Part shown: piece after piece, positions 52,186 through 60,430 of the stretch | How the letters are laid out: the number at the start of each line of letters is the position of its first letter | Position numbering within the stretch: the first letter of the stretch is position 1 | Assembly (NCBI RefSeq): GCF_001013905.1 | Contig: NZ_LN831790.1 | Span: 7,268,001-7,332,000, forward strand | Source: Streptomyces leeuwenhoekii | GTDB taxonomy: Bacteria; Actinomycetota; Actinomycetes; Streptomycetales; Streptomycetaceae | Reading direction: 5' to 3' | DNA length: 64,000 nucleotides | Position numbers and translations under genes: made by a program | Notes under the pieces: generated by a model | Databases searched by the model: none | Told to the model about the DNA's origin: nothing | Seen by the model: only the letters and a program-made list of their open reading frames with translations

Positions 52186-53487
52186 GTGAGACCCGTGAGA
52201 CCGCTGACGATCCTCTTCGCGCCGGAGAGCGCGTACGGTCCGACGAACAACTGCGTCGGCGTGGGTGATGTGCTGCGCCGCCGGGGACACCGGGTGGTGT
52301 TCGCCGCGGAGGCGTCCTGGAAGGGCAGGCTCACCGCGTTCGGCTTCGAGGAGGAGCTGATCGACCTGGCGCCGCCGCCGGACCGGCCGCTGGAGGCGGG
52401 AGCGTTCTGGAAGGACTTCGTACGCGACACCGCCCCGGAGTTCAGGAAGCCGACGATCGAACAGCTGGGAACCTGGGTGAGGCCCGTCTGGGAGGAACTG
52501 ATCTCCGGCGCCCGGTACTGCGAGCCGCGGCTCAAGGAGATCGTCGAGCGGGTCCGGCCGGACGTGATCGTCGAGGACAACGTCGTCTGCTTCCCCGCCC
52601 TCACCACGGCGGGCGTACCGTTCGTGCGGATCGTGTCGTGCAACCCGCTGGAGCTGAAGGGCGACGGCGTCCCCCCGCCCTTCTCCGGCTACCCGGCCGC
52701 CGACCGCACCGGCTGGGCCGAGTTCCGGGCCGAGTACGACCGGACCCATCGCGAGCTGTGGACCGAGTTCGACGGCTGGGTCGTCGAGCAGGGCGCACGG
52801 CCACTGCCCGACCTGGAGTTCATCCACGAAGGCGACCTGAACCTCTACGTCTATCCGGAGATCGCCGACTACACCGACGCCCGGCCGCTGGGCCCCGCCT
52901 GGCACCGGCTGGACTCCTCGGTCCGGGAGACCGACGAGGAGTTCACCCTGCTCGCGGCAACGGCCGGGGGTGGCGCCGGCGCGGAGGGGAGCGCGCTGAT
53001 CTACTTCAGCCTCGGCTCGCTCGGCTCCGCCGACGTGGACCTCATGCGCCGGATCATCGCCTCACTGGCCCGTACCCCGCACCGCTACATCGTCTCCAAG
53101 GGGCCGCTGCACGAGGAGATCGAGCTGCCGCCGAACATGTGGGGAGCCGAGTTCCTCCCGCAGACGCGGATCCTGCCGCTGGTCGACCTCGTCATCACCC
53201 ACGGGGGCAACAACACCGTCACCGAGTGCCTCCACTTCGGCAAGCCGATGGTGCTGCTCCCGCTCTTCTGGGACCAGCACGACAACGCCCAGCGGGCCGC
53301 CGAGCTGGGTTTCGGCATCCGCCTCGACCCCTACCGCTGCACCGACGCGCAGTTGCACGGCGCCGTGTCGGAGCTGCTGGGCGACGCCCGGACGCGGGCC
53401 ACCCTGGCCGAAGCCGCACGGACCATCCGGGCTCGCGACGGAGTGCGCACCGCGGCGACTCTGATCGAGCGGGCCGCCGCCCGCTGA
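52186..53487 (+). CDS. GT1 family (macrolide-type) glycosyltransferase
   Basis: A 433-residue GT-B enzyme. The N-terminal half begins PLTILFAPESAYGPTNNCVGVGDVLRRRGHRVVFAAE. The C-terminal half carries the UDP-sugar-binding region FLPQTRILPLVDLVITHGGNN followed by VTECLHFGKPMVLLPLFWDQHDNA, matching MGT/OleD-type enzymes that glucosylate macrolides, flavonoids and other acceptors. GTG at 52186 has GGAGGAG eight bases upstream; an in-frame GTG at 52147 is less likely. It is not in a biosynthetic cluster, so self-protection or detoxification is as likely as biosynthesis. Confidence 0.88.
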   Translation: MRPVRPLTILFAPESAYGPTNNCVGVGDVLRRRGHRVVFAAEASWKGRLTAFGFEEELIDLAPPPDRPLEAGAFWKDFVRDTAPEFRKPTIEQLGTWVRPVWEELISGARYCEPRLKEIVERVRPDVIVEDNVVCFPALTTAGVPFVRIVSCNPLELKGDGVPPPFSGYPAADRTGWAEFRAEYDRTHRELWTEFDGWVVEQGARPLPDLEFIHEGDLNLYVYPEIADYTDARPLGPAWHRLDSSVRETDEEFTLLAATAGGGAGAEGSALIYFSLGSLGSADVDLMRRIIASLARTPHRYIVSKGPLHEEIELPPNMWGAEFLPQTRILPLVDLVITHGGNNTVTECLHFGKPMVLLPLFWDQHDNAQRAAELGFGIRLDPYRCTDAQLHGAVSELLGDARTRATLAEAARTIRARDGVRTAATLIERAAAR

Positions 53488-53603
53488 CGCACCGCCGCAC
53501 GGCCCGCGGCGGGCGGCGCCGGCCCCGCGCGCCGCGGGCCTTCCTGTGAATCCCGTACCGGCCGGTGTGATCACCGGCCCACGGGTGCCAGGATGAGCCC
53601 GCC

Positions 53604-54413
53604 ATGACGACGGGACGGGGCGGGCGCACCGGACGGGCCGCGGTGTTCGCGGCCGTCTGCGTGCTGCTCACCACCCTGGGCCACACCGTGATGTCGGGCG
53701 GCCCGGTGCCCTGGTGGGCGCTGAGCGCCGGGGCGGCGGCCACCGGCGGTGCGGCCTGGCTGCTCGCCGGCCGCGAGCGCGGGCTCCTCCCGGTGGCCGG
53801 GGTCGCGGTGGCCGCGCAGGCGGCACTCCACGCGCTGTTCTCGCTCGCCCAGGTGACGAGGCGTCCGGAGGGCTCCGGGCGCTCACTCGCCCGGCGGTGG
53901 CTGGACCGTGTGCTCTGCGCGGAGCCGGCGGACCCGGGCACCGCCGGGAGGCGCGCGGGCCCGTGCCCCGGGACGGGCCCGGACCCCGCGGCGACGGACT
54001 GCGCCGCCGCGGGCTTCGCGCACCACTCCGCGAGCGGCGTCCACTCGACGAGCGCGACGGACCCGATGGTCTCCGCGGACACGGCCGGTCCCCTGCATTC
54101 CCTGCATTCCCTGGGGGCCGTGGGCCACGACATGGGTGGCATGTCCCCGCCCGGCATGCTCCTGGCCCACCTGCTGGCCGCCGTACTCGGCGGCCTGTGG
54201 CTCGCGTACGGCGAGCGGACCGCGTTCCGGCTCGCCCGGTCGTGCGCGGCCTGTCTCGTCGCACCCCTGCGCCTCCCGCTCGCCCGGCCCGCGCCACCGC
54301 ACCGCCCGCGATTCCGGGCCCGCCGGCCGGGATCCGGCCGGGCACCGCGTCCGCTGCTCCTCACCCACGCCCTGACGTCCCGGGGCCCGCCCGCCCTTTC
54401 CGCTGTCACCTGA
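53604..54413 (+). CDS. His/Met-containing integral membrane protein
   Basis: A 269-residue protein with four N-terminal-half hydrophobic segments and one or two later ones (residues 12-30, 38-54, 60-80, 185-205). Between them is a Cys/His/Met-rich loop (LHSLHSLGAVGHDMGGMSPPGM) that could bind copper. The C-terminus is Arg/Pro-rich. I do not recognise a named family, but such proteins often neighbour copper or PepSY genes. A PepSY gene follows on the same strand. Confidence 0.6.
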   Translation: MTTGRGGRTGRAAVFAAVCVLLTTLGHTVMSGGPVPWWALSAGAAATGGAAWLLAGRERGLLPVAGVAVAAQAALHALFSLAQVTRRPEGSGRSLARRWLDRVLCAEPADPGTAGRRAGPCPGTGPDPAATDCAAAGFAHHSASGVHSTSATDPMVSADTAGPLHSLHSLGAVGHDMGGMSPPGMLLAHLLAAVLGGLWLAYGERTAFRLARSCAACLVAPLRLPLARPAPPHRPRFRARRPGSGRAPRPLLLTHALTSRGPPALSAVT

Positions 54414-54737
54414 CGACAGCCGGCTCCCCGGGGAGGCCCGCGCGCCGCGGCCCCCGATCCCCGGCCCTTCCCCCTCACCGCATCAGGCACCGGCGTCCAA
54501 GCAACGACCGGTACCCGACCCCGACACCCCGGAAGGACTCCGGGCGACGACGCCTGCCCCGATGCCCGTCCCGCCGGGACGCACCCGCGGCTGCCCGCCG
54601 TCACACCGGCCCGTCCGGCCGACAAGGCGGTCACCCCACCGGCCGTCCGCCCCGAACTCCGCCGCCTCCCGGGCCGGCCTCTGTACCGGCTCGCCCCGGA
54701 GCGCCATTCCCCGTCCCCTCGAACAAGGAGCGCCACC
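54414..54737. other. Gap between the membrane-protein and PepSY genes
   Basis: About 320 bp. Frames are open but Pro/Arg-rich and without motifs. It probably holds the PepSY promoter; I found no operator-like repeat. Confidence 0.45.
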
Positions 54738-56162
54738 ATGTCCGTCGCCTCGCAACCCCGCCCCGCGGACGAGAGCCGGCACACACCTCCACCACCCGCC
54801 AGACCCTCGGCCTGGGGCTCCCTGCGCCCCCTGATACTGCGCCTGCACTTCTACGCGGGCGCGTTCGTGGCCCCGTTCCTGCTCGTCGCCGCCGTGACCG
54901 GCTTCCTCTACGCCTGCTCCTTCCAGGCCGAGAAGATCCTGTACGCAAATGAGACGACCGTCCCCGTCGGCTCGTCGGAACTGCCGATGGCGCAGCAGGT
55001 CAGCGCCGCCCGCGCGGCCCACCCGGAGGGCACGGTCAGCGCGGTGCAGCCCGCCCCGGAGCCCGGGACGACGACGCGCGTGCTGCTGTCCGGGGTGCCG
55101 GGGGTGGACGCCGACCACAAGCTCGCCGTGTTCGTGAACCCGTACACCGCGGAGGTCCGCGGTGCGCTGGAGCAGTACGGCTCCACGGGCGCCCTGCCGC
55201 TGCGCACCTGGATCGACGAGTTCCACCGTGATCTGCACCTGGGTCAGACCGGCCGCCTCTACAGCGAGTTCGCGGCGAGCTGGCTGTGGGTGATCGCGGG
55301 CGGCGGTCTGGTCCTGTGGTTCGGCCGGCGCCGCGCCCGGCGCCGGATCCGCGGCGCGACGGGCCGCCGGCGCACGCTGGCGCTGCACGGCACGGTGGGA
55401 GCGTGGGCTGCGGCCGGCCTGTTCGTGCTCTCGGCGACGGGGCTGACCTGGTCGACGTATGCCGGGGCCACCATCGGCGACGTGCGCGAGGCGCTCGGCC
55501 AGACCACCCCCACGGTCTCCGCGGCCGTCGCCCCCGGCGGGGAGCACGCCGGGCACGGTACGGCGGGAGGGGACACGGACGGCGGCCCGTCCGCCGGCCC
55601 GTCGGCGGACGTCGGCCTCGACGCCGTCCTGGCAGCGGCCCGTGCCGAGGGCCTGTCGGACCCGGTCGAGATCGTCCCGCCCGCCGATTCCTCCTCCGCG
55701 TACGTCGTGCAGCAGATCCAGCGGAGCTGGCCGGTGAAGCAGGACGCGGTCGCCGTCGACCCGGCCACCGGCGAGGTCACCGACGTCCTCCGCTTCGCCG
55801 ACCATCCGCCGCTGGCCAAGATGAGCCGCTGGGGCATCGACGCGCACACCGGCACCCTGTTCGGCATCGCCAACCAGATCGTCCTGGCGGCGCTCGCCCT
55901 GTCCCTCGTCCTGCTGATCGGGTGGGGCTACCGCATGTGGTGGAAACGCGGCAGGGGCTCCGCCTTCGGCCGCCCGATCCCGCGCGGCGCCTGGCAGGAC
56001 GTACCGCCTCATCTGCTGGTTCCGCTGATGGCGGCGATCGCGGTGCTCGGCTACTTCGTGCCGCTGCTCGGCATCCCGCTCGCGGCGTTCCTGGCCGTCG
56101 ACATCGTGCTCGGCGAGATCGCCCACCGGCGGGGCAAGCGCACATACGCGCCCGCCGGCTGA
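54738..56162 (+). CDS. PepSY-associated membrane protein
   Basis: A 474-residue protein of the PepSY-TM type: TM1 at about residues 32-58 (LRLHFYAGAFVAPFLLVAAVTGFLYA), two PepSY-like extracytoplasmic domains (about 85-160 and 285-365), further helices near 175, 215, 375 and 420-450. The WIDEFHRDLHLGQTGRLYSEFAASWLWV block is family-typical. A His/Gly insert (GGEHAGHGTAGG) precedes the second domain. Relatives are linked to iron or copper reduction and respiration-linked metal uptake. GGAGCGCC just precedes ATG 54738. Confidence 0.85.
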   Translation: MSVASQPRPADESRHTPPPPARPSAWGSLRPLILRLHFYAGAFVAPFLLVAAVTGFLYACSFQAEKILYANETTVPVGSSELPMAQQVSAARAAHPEGTVSAVQPAPEPGTTTRVLLSGVPGVDADHKLAVFVNPYTAEVRGALEQYGSTGALPLRTWIDEFHRDLHLGQTGRLYSEFAASWLWVIAGGGLVLWFGRRRARRRIRGATGRRRTLALHGTVGAWAAAGLFVLSATGLTWSTYAGATIGDVREALGQTTPTVSAAVAPGGEHAGHGTAGGDTDGGPSAGPSADVGLDAVLAAARAEGLSDPVEIVPPADSSSAYVVQQIQRSWPVKQDAVAVDPATGEVTDVLRFADHPPLAKMSRWGIDAHTGTLFGIANQIVLAALALSLVLLIGWGYRMWWKRGRGSAFGRPIPRGAWQDVPPHLLVPLMAAIAVLGYFVPLLGIPLAAFLAVDIVLGEIAHRRGKRTYAPAG

Positions 56163-56450
56163 GGCGGCCCGGGCCGGGGGACGGGCCGCCCTCCCGCTCC
56201 GGCCCACCGGCCGTTGTCCGCTGCCGGTCCGACGGGCCGGGTGGAGTGATGCGTTCCCGCGTGCGGCGGGTCACGGCGACCACCGTGACCCGCCGCACCG
56301 GCACGCCCGGAGGACCTGCGGCGGCGCCCCGCGCGCCGCCTCGCGCGGCCGGGCGTGGGCCGCCGACCCGCACCCAGCCGGCTCCGCGCCTCGGAGGAGC
56401 TCCGCACGGCGGCCATGCTCCCCTCAAGACGAAGGAAAGCGAGAATTCTC

Positions 56451-56655
56451 GTGAACCCGCTCGACTCCGCGGACGGCGGACGCCCCGACGACCGTGTAGC
56501 CGTCGTCGGCCTCGCCTGCCGTCCGCCCCAGGCACACGACGTCCGCGCTTTCTGGCACCTGCTCACCTCCGGCTCCCACGCCCTCACCGAGAGTCCGGCC
56601 GCCCACCCGCGCCCCGGGGCCCGCCACGATCCCGGCCCCGCCGGCCAACACTGGG
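56451..56655 (+). pseudogene. Polyketide synthase ketosynthase, N-terminal fragment
   Basis: GTG 56451, behind GAAGGAAAGCGAG, starts VNPLDSADGGRPDDRVAVVGLACRPPQAHDV and continues RAFWHLLTSGSHALTESPA. This is the opening of a type I PKS ketosynthase domain (usually I/VAVVGLACRFPGA..D...FWxLL). Only about 65 residues remain: the frame then runs into the tail of an SDR gene in another frame. The catalytic Cys and His residues are all lost. It shows that a modular PKS gene once began here. Confidence 0.7.
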
Positions 56656-56902
56656 CCGGCGCGGCATCACGGTCAACACGGTGGCCCCGGGAGCGGTGCG
56701 CACCGATATGACCGAGCACTACACCGCCGTCCCCCAGGTGGTCGCCGCGCTGGAGGCGATCACCGCGCTCGGCCGCATCGGCGACCCGGAGGCCGTCGCC
56801 GACGTCGTCGCCTTCCTGGCGAGCCCCCAGGGCCGCCACATCACCGGCCGGACCATCGACGTCCCGGGCGGGGCCTACCTCGGGCCGATCGCGCCGTCCT
56901 GA
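56656..56902 (+). pseudogene. SDR, C-terminal fragment
   Basis: The frame reads RGITVNTVAPGAVRTDMTEHY to ITGRTIDVPGGAYLGPIAPS and a normal stop: the last 80 residues of a classical SDR, after the YxxxK site. The Rossmann fold and catalytic residues are missing. It is joined out of frame to the ketosynthase fragment at about 56655, so one deletion removed the rest of both genes. Confidence 0.75.
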
Positions 56903-57189
56903 GCCCCCGCCCCCGGGCGCCCGGACTCCGGGACGCCCCGCACGCCCCCTCGCACCGATCCCGCACCCGCCCGCCGAGGAGCCGGCCGGCTCCATCGTGG
57001 GCGCCGGGCACCGGGCGGAGCCGAGGCCCGCAGCCGCTCAGGTGGGACATGTGATCCACAAGATGGCGGTGAGGAGGCTTTCCGGGCGTGAGTCGGGGCA
57101 CTCGATCCACGCACGGAACGGCGCCCGTCACCGCCCTGAGGTGCGGGGAGCGGCGGCCGGCCGGAGGAATCGGCAAGGGGAGACGCGTG

Positions 57190-58380
57190 ATGTTGCGCAT
57201 CGGGGCAGAGGAAGAGTTCCACGTGCTGGACGTGGAGAGCGGGCGGCTGGTGCCGCATGCCCGCGCGGTTCTGGACCGGGTGCACAGACCCGGTTTCACC
57301 ACCGAACTCCAGCAGTCGGTCGTCGAGAGCAACAGCGGAGTGCACGACACCCTCGACGGCCTCTACAGGGACCTGTCCGTCGCCCGCCGCCGGCTGGATG
57401 CGGCGGCCTCCTCGCTCGGCCTGGCCGTGGTGGCGGCCGGCACGGTGCCGCTGGCCCGCATCAGCCCGCGCGAGGTGACCGCCGACCCCCGCTACCGGCA
57501 CATGGCCGAGGAGTACCGCAAGGTCGCCGACGAGCAGCTCATCTGCAGTGCCCAGGTGCACGTCGACGTGCCGGACCGGGACACCGCCGTCCGCGCCATG
57601 TGCCTGGTCTCCCCCTGGCTGCCACCCCTGCTGGCGCTGTCCGCCAGTTCGCCGTTCTGGCTGGGAGCGGACACCGGGTACGCGAGCTGGCGCACCATGC
57701 TCTGGCAGCGCTGGCCCACCGCCGGGCCGGCCGGCTGCCATGCCGACGCGCGGGAGTACGACGCCGCCATCGACGAACTGATCGCCTCCGGCGTCATCAG
57801 CGACGCCGGGATGGTCTACCACGACGTACGGCCGTCGGCGCACCAGCGCACCCTCGAACTGCGCATCTGCGACGCCTGCCCGCGAGTGGAGACGGTCGTG
57901 CTGGTCGCCGGCCTGTTCCGGGCGCTGGTCCGCGACGCCTGCGAGCGGCTGGCGGACGGCGGCGGCCCCGTGTGCGACGGTCACCACGACTGGCTTCGCG
58001 CCGCCACCTGGCGCGCCGCCCGCTCCGGCCTGGAGGGCACCCTGGTGGACCCGCGGACCCGGCGGGCCGCACCGGCCGCGGAGGTACTGCGCCGCATGCG
58101 GGACCGGCTGCGTCCGGCGCTGGAGGCGTCCGGCGACTGGGAGACGGTGCACAGCCTCCTGGAGCAGGCCCTGGCCGCCGGAAGCTCCGCGCACCGGCTG
58201 CGGCGCGCGGCGGCGGAGGAGGATCTGCTCGCCAGTGTCGATCTGATGGTGGACGAGACCCGCGGCGGGCGCACCGTACGCCGCCGCCCCACTCCCACCC
58301 GGCGTCCGGCCGCCCCGGCGGCGGCCCTCGGTGCCCTCTCGCCCCTGCACAGCACGGCGGCCGGGGACACGGTCGCCTGA
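57190..58380 (+). CDS. YbdK-type carboxylate-amine ligase (GCS2 family)
   Basis: A 396-residue ATP-dependent ligase of the glutamate-cysteine ligase family 2. Motifs: IGAEEEFHVLD at the start, the ELQQSVVESNSG region, CSAQVHVDVPDRDTAVR and YHDVRPSAHQRTLELRICDACP, which hold the metal and glutamate-binding residues. YbdK itself has weak gamma-glutamylcysteine activity and its true product is uncertain. ATG 57190 (or GTG 57187) follows AGGGGAG. The C-terminal 35 residues are Pro/Ala-rich. It heads the ligase - amidotransferase - peptidase cluster. Confidence 0.85.
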   Translation: MLRIGAEEEFHVLDVESGRLVPHARAVLDRVHRPGFTTELQQSVVESNSGVHDTLDGLYRDLSVARRRLDAAASSLGLAVVAAGTVPLARISPREVTADPRYRHMAEEYRKVADEQLICSAQVHVDVPDRDTAVRAMCLVSPWLPPLLALSASSPFWLGADTGYASWRTMLWQRWPTAGPAGCHADAREYDAAIDELIASGVISDAGMVYHDVRPSAHQRTLELRICDACPRVETVVLVAGLFRALVRDACERLADGGGPVCDGHHDWLRAATWRAARSGLEGTLVDPRTRRAAPAAEVLRRMRDRLRPALEASGDWETVHSLLEQALAAGSSAHRLRRAAAEEDLLASVDLMVDETRGGRTVRRRPTPTRRPAAPAAALGALSPLHSTAAGDTVA

Positions 58381-58538
58381 CCCCCATGCCGGCCCCCTCA
58401 CGTCCCGTGCGTCTCGTCCCGCGTCGGCCGAGCCGCCGTCGGCCCGTGCGAGCGGCACGGCCGGACGGCCCGGGCCGCCGCGGGCCGGGGCCGGACGCGC
58501 CGGCGCCCAGTCTTGTGATCAAGGAGAGTCACGCCTTC

Positions 58539-58646
58539 ATGTCCAGCACGCCCTTGTTGCCCTTGTCTCCCGCCGCCCCCCGGGCGGTGACCGCCGCACG
58601 CCCGTCGGCACCGGCCGGGCGCCTCACCGGAAGGAGGTCCGCCTGA
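58539..58646 (+). CDS. 35-residue upstream ORF coupled to the amidotransferase
   Basis: The peptide starts MSSTPLLPLSPAAPRAV and ends RLTGRRSA. AAGGAG lies upstream of its ATG, and its TGA overlaps the ATG of the next gene as TGATG, so translation would be coupled. It is Pro/Ala/Ser-rich with four Arg near the end and no Cys. It could be a leader peptide, a small substrate peptide, or a chance frame whose stop merely overlaps. I found no repeated or family motif. Confidence 0.45.
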   Translation: MSSTPLLPLSPAAPRAVTAARPSAPAGRLTGRRSA

Positions 58647-60430
58647 TGTGTGGCCTCAGCGGTGAGATCCGCTTCGACGACGGCCGGCCCGACATCGCGG
58701 CCGTCGAGCGGATGACCGACCGGCTCGCGCCCCGGGGCCCCGACGGCCGCGGGCTGTGGTCCCAGGGGCCGGTCGCCCTCGGCCACCGCCGTCTGAAGAT
58801 CATCGGTCTGTCCGAGAGCGGCGCCCAGCCCATGGCCGACCCCCAGGGGCGGGTGGTCGGTGTGTTCAACGGCTGCGTCTACAACTACCGGGAGCTGCGG
58901 GAGGAACTGCGCGCCCTCGGCCACCACTTCCTGTCCGACTCCGACACCGAGGTCGTCCTCAAGGGATACCAGGAGTGGGGCACGGCCTGCGTGGACCGCT
59001 TCTACGGCATGTTCGCCTTCGCCATCGTCGAGCAGGACACCGGGCGGCTGATCCTGGCCCGGGACCGGCTCGGCATCAAGCCGCTCTACCTGACGCAGAC
59101 GCCGGAACGGCTCCGGTTCGCCTCCTCCCTGCCCGCGCTGCTGGCCGGCGGCGGCGTGGACACCTCCCTGGACCCGGTCGCCCTGCACCAGTACTTCAGC
59201 TGGCACGCGACCGTCGTCGCGCCCCGGACCGTGCTGAACGGGGTGCGCAAGCTGCCGCCGGCCACGGTCCGCGTGATCGAGCCGGACGGCACGCACCGCG
59301 ACCACGTCTACTGGCAGCCCGAGTACACCCGGCGGCCCGAGCACGCCGGGATGAGCGCCGAGGACTGGACGGACGCCGTACTGGAGGCGCTGCGCACCGC
59401 CGTGCGCCGCCGCATGGTCGCCGACGTGCCGGTCGGCGTGCTGCTCTCCGGCGGCCTGGACTCCAGCCTCATCGTCGCGCTGCTCGCCGAGGAGGGGCAG
59501 CGCGACCTGGCCACCTTCAGCGTCGGCTTCGACGCCGAGGGGGACGAGGAGGGGGACGAGTTCCGCTACTCCGACCTGGTGGCGCGGCACTTCGACACCG
59601 ACCACCACCAGCTCATGGTCCCCTCCGACCGGGTCTCCCGGGCCCTGGACGGGGCGGTCGCGGCCATGAGCGAGCCCATGATGAGCCACGACGTCGTCGC
59701 CTTCCACCTGCTGTCCGAGCAGGTCGCCAAGGAGGTCAAGGTCGTCCAGAGCGGCCAGGGCGCCGACGAGGTGTTCGCGGGCTACGACTGGTACCCGGCG
59801 ATGGCGGGCGTGCCCCGCCCGCGCGCCGCACAGGCGTACATCGACGCCTACTTCGACCGGTCGCACGCCGGTCTCGCCCGCATCCTGGAACCCGGCTTCC
59901 TCCCCGACCACGACGTCTCCGCCGAGTTCGTCCGCGCGCACATGGCGACCCCCGGCGCCGAGACGGCGCTCGACGCGGACCTGAGGCTGGACACACATGT
60001 GCTGATGGTCGACGACCCGGTCAAGCGGGTGGACAACATGACCATGGACTGGGGGTTGGAGGCCCGGGTGCCGTTCCTCGACCACGAACTGGTCGAGCTG
60101 GCCGCCGCCTGCCCGCCCGAACTGAAGCTGGCGGACGGCGGGAAGGGCGTGCTGAAGGCCGCCGGACGCAAGGTGCTGCCGCGGGAGGTCGTCGACCGGC
60201 CCAAGGGCTACTTCCCGGTGCCGGCGATCAAGCACATGGCCGGCCCGGTGCTGGAGCGGGTCCGCGAAGCCCTCACCGCGCCCGAGGCCAGGTCGCGCGG
60301 GGTCCTGCGGCAGGAGTACGTCGCCGAGTTGCTCGCCGAGCCCAACGCGCACCGCACCCACCGGGGAGCGAACACGCTGTGGCAGGTTGCATTGCTGGAG
60401 ATATGGCTGCAGACGCACGGAATCCACTGA
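58646..60430 (+). CDS. Asparagine-synthetase-like amidotransferase (NAGGN-type)
   Basis: A 594-residue class II glutamine amidotransferase. Cys2 is the glutaminase nucleophile (MCGLSGEIRF); RLAPRGPDGRG and GVFNGCVYNY are glutaminase-site motifs; the synthetase domain has the ATP loop LLSGGLDSS (residues 267-274) and VVQSGQGADEVFAGY. The closest match by eye is the group that amidates N-acetylglutaminylglutamine in osmolyte synthesis, rather than true asparagine synthetase. AAGGAGG lies eight bases before the ATG. The gene overlaps the following peptidase start by 28 bases. Confidence 0.85.
   Translation: MCGLSGEIRFDDGRPDIAAVERMTDRLAPRGPDGRGLWSQGPVALGHRRLKIIGLSESGAQPMADPQGRVVGVFNGCVYNYRELREELRALGHHFLSDSDTEVVLKGYQEWGTACVDRFYGMFAFAIVEQDTGRLILARDRLGIKPLYLTQTPERLRFASSLPALLAGGGVDTSLDPVALHQYFSWHATVVAPRTVLNGVRKLPPATVRVIEPDGTHRDHVYWQPEYTRRPEHAGMSAEDWTDAVLEALRTAVRRRMVADVPVGVLLSGGLDSSLIVALLAEEGQRDLATFSVGFDAEGDEEGDEFRYSDLVARHFDTDHHQLMVPSDRVSRALDGAVAAMSEPMMSHDVVAFHLLSEQVAKEVKVVQSGQGADEVFAGYDWYPAMAGVPRPRAAQAYIDAYFDRSHAGLARILEPGFLPDHDVSAEFVRAHMATPGAETALDADLRLDTHVLMVDDPVKRVDNMTMDWGLEARVPFLDHELVELAAACPPELKLADGGKGVLKAAGRKVLPREVVDRPKGYFPVPAIKHMAGPVLERVREALTAPEARSRGVLRQEYVAELLAEPNAHRTHRGANTLWQVALLEIWLQTHGIH

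Noticed and set aside
58756..60402. An N-terminal extension of the S9 peptidase beginning inside the amidotransferase gene (1392 residues in total)
   Set aside because: The extra part is an out-of-frame reading of the amidotransferase with Arg/Pro-rich noise; peptidase-like sequence begins only after 60403.
58539..60430. Lasso-peptide cluster (precursor plus asparagine-synthetase-like cyclase)
   Set aside because: The amidotransferase has the intact Cys2 glutaminase domain of true amidotransferases, there is no B1/B2 leader-peptidase gene, and the small ORF lacks a lasso core pattern. Kept only as a remote option.
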